DNA of 6,106 nt, from assembly GCA_009927565.1 (NCBI GenBank), contig RFMT01000128.1, positions 1-6,106 on the forward strand. Direction: 5' to 3'. This DNA is from Acidimicrobiia bacterium. Its GTDB lineage: Bacteria; Actinomycetota; Acidimicrobiia; Acidimicrobiales; Ilumatobacteraceae. The notes beneath the pieces were generated by a model, which was given only the letters and a program-made list of their open reading frames with translations, was not told where the DNA came from and made no database searches. Below are positions 6,099 to 6,106 of this stretch, piece by piece. The first letter of the stretch is position 1. Every line of letters begins with the position of its first letter. The position numbers were made by a program, and so were the translations under genes.

Positions 6099-6106
6099 AG
6101 AATTTA
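6091..6106 (+). CDS. ruvB: RuvB, first codons only (3' truncated by window edge)
   Basis: Only five codons are visible. The call rests mainly on position, since ruvB directly follows ruvA in most genomes. RuvB is the AAA+ motor of branch migration. GTG 6091 reads VREEF, with G-rich TTGGGGG (6079-6085) placed as a possible ribosome binding site. This fits RuvB N-termini, which often begin with a few charged residues. The alternative GTG 6095 reads VKNL and would give a 4-base GTGA overlap with ruvA, the same arrangement as ruvC/ruvA. The window is too short to decide between them. Confidence 0.5.

Overview
The window looks like a piece of a mid-GC (about half G+C by eye) chromosome of an Actinomycetota bacterium, most likely an Acidimicrobiia-type lineage. 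This placement is an inference. It rests on the lemA / M48 protease / DUF3048 lipoprotein / pdxST / yebC / bcp / ruvCAB series, GTG starts, and a possible leaderless start at ruvC. No rRNA or other taxonomic marker is present.

Layout: every recognisable gene lies on the + strand and coding density is very high. (1) 2-1086: the 3' end of lemA, then an HtpX-family M48 membrane zinc protease. (2) 1089-2156: a lipoprotein with the two DUF3048 (YerB-like) regions. (3) 2157-2221: the only gap longer than 25 bases. It is 65 bases with two short inverted repeats and the pdxS ribosome binding site. (4) 2222-3745: pdxS and pdxT, the two subunits of the glutamine-dependent PLP synthase. (5) 3748-4959: yebC (TACO1-type translation factor family) and a Bcp-type peroxiredoxin. 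(6) 4984-6106: ruvC, ruvA and the first codons of ruvB, the Holliday-junction processing set.

How the genes fit together: intergenic distances are 14, 2, 65, 18, 2, 3 and 24 bases, followed by a 4-base GTGA overlap (ruvC/ruvA) and another overlap (ruvA/ruvB). The run probably consists of one to three co-transcribed blocks. Likely internal promoter positions are before pdxS and before ruvC. The first block concerns the cell envelope (LemA, M48 protease, DUF3048 lipoprotein). The middle makes vitamin B6 cofactor. The last handles translation, peroxide defence and recombination.

No mobile element, CRISPR array, tRNA, rRNA, toxin-antitoxin pair or phage gene was found. All catalytic residues that I could check are present. 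I found no previously undescribed system. The points worth a second look are modest: inverted repeats before pdxS, a candidate leaderless ruvC promoter, an off-consensus peroxidatic loop in the Bcp protein, and an uncharacterised DUF3048 lipoprotein tightly coupled to the protease.
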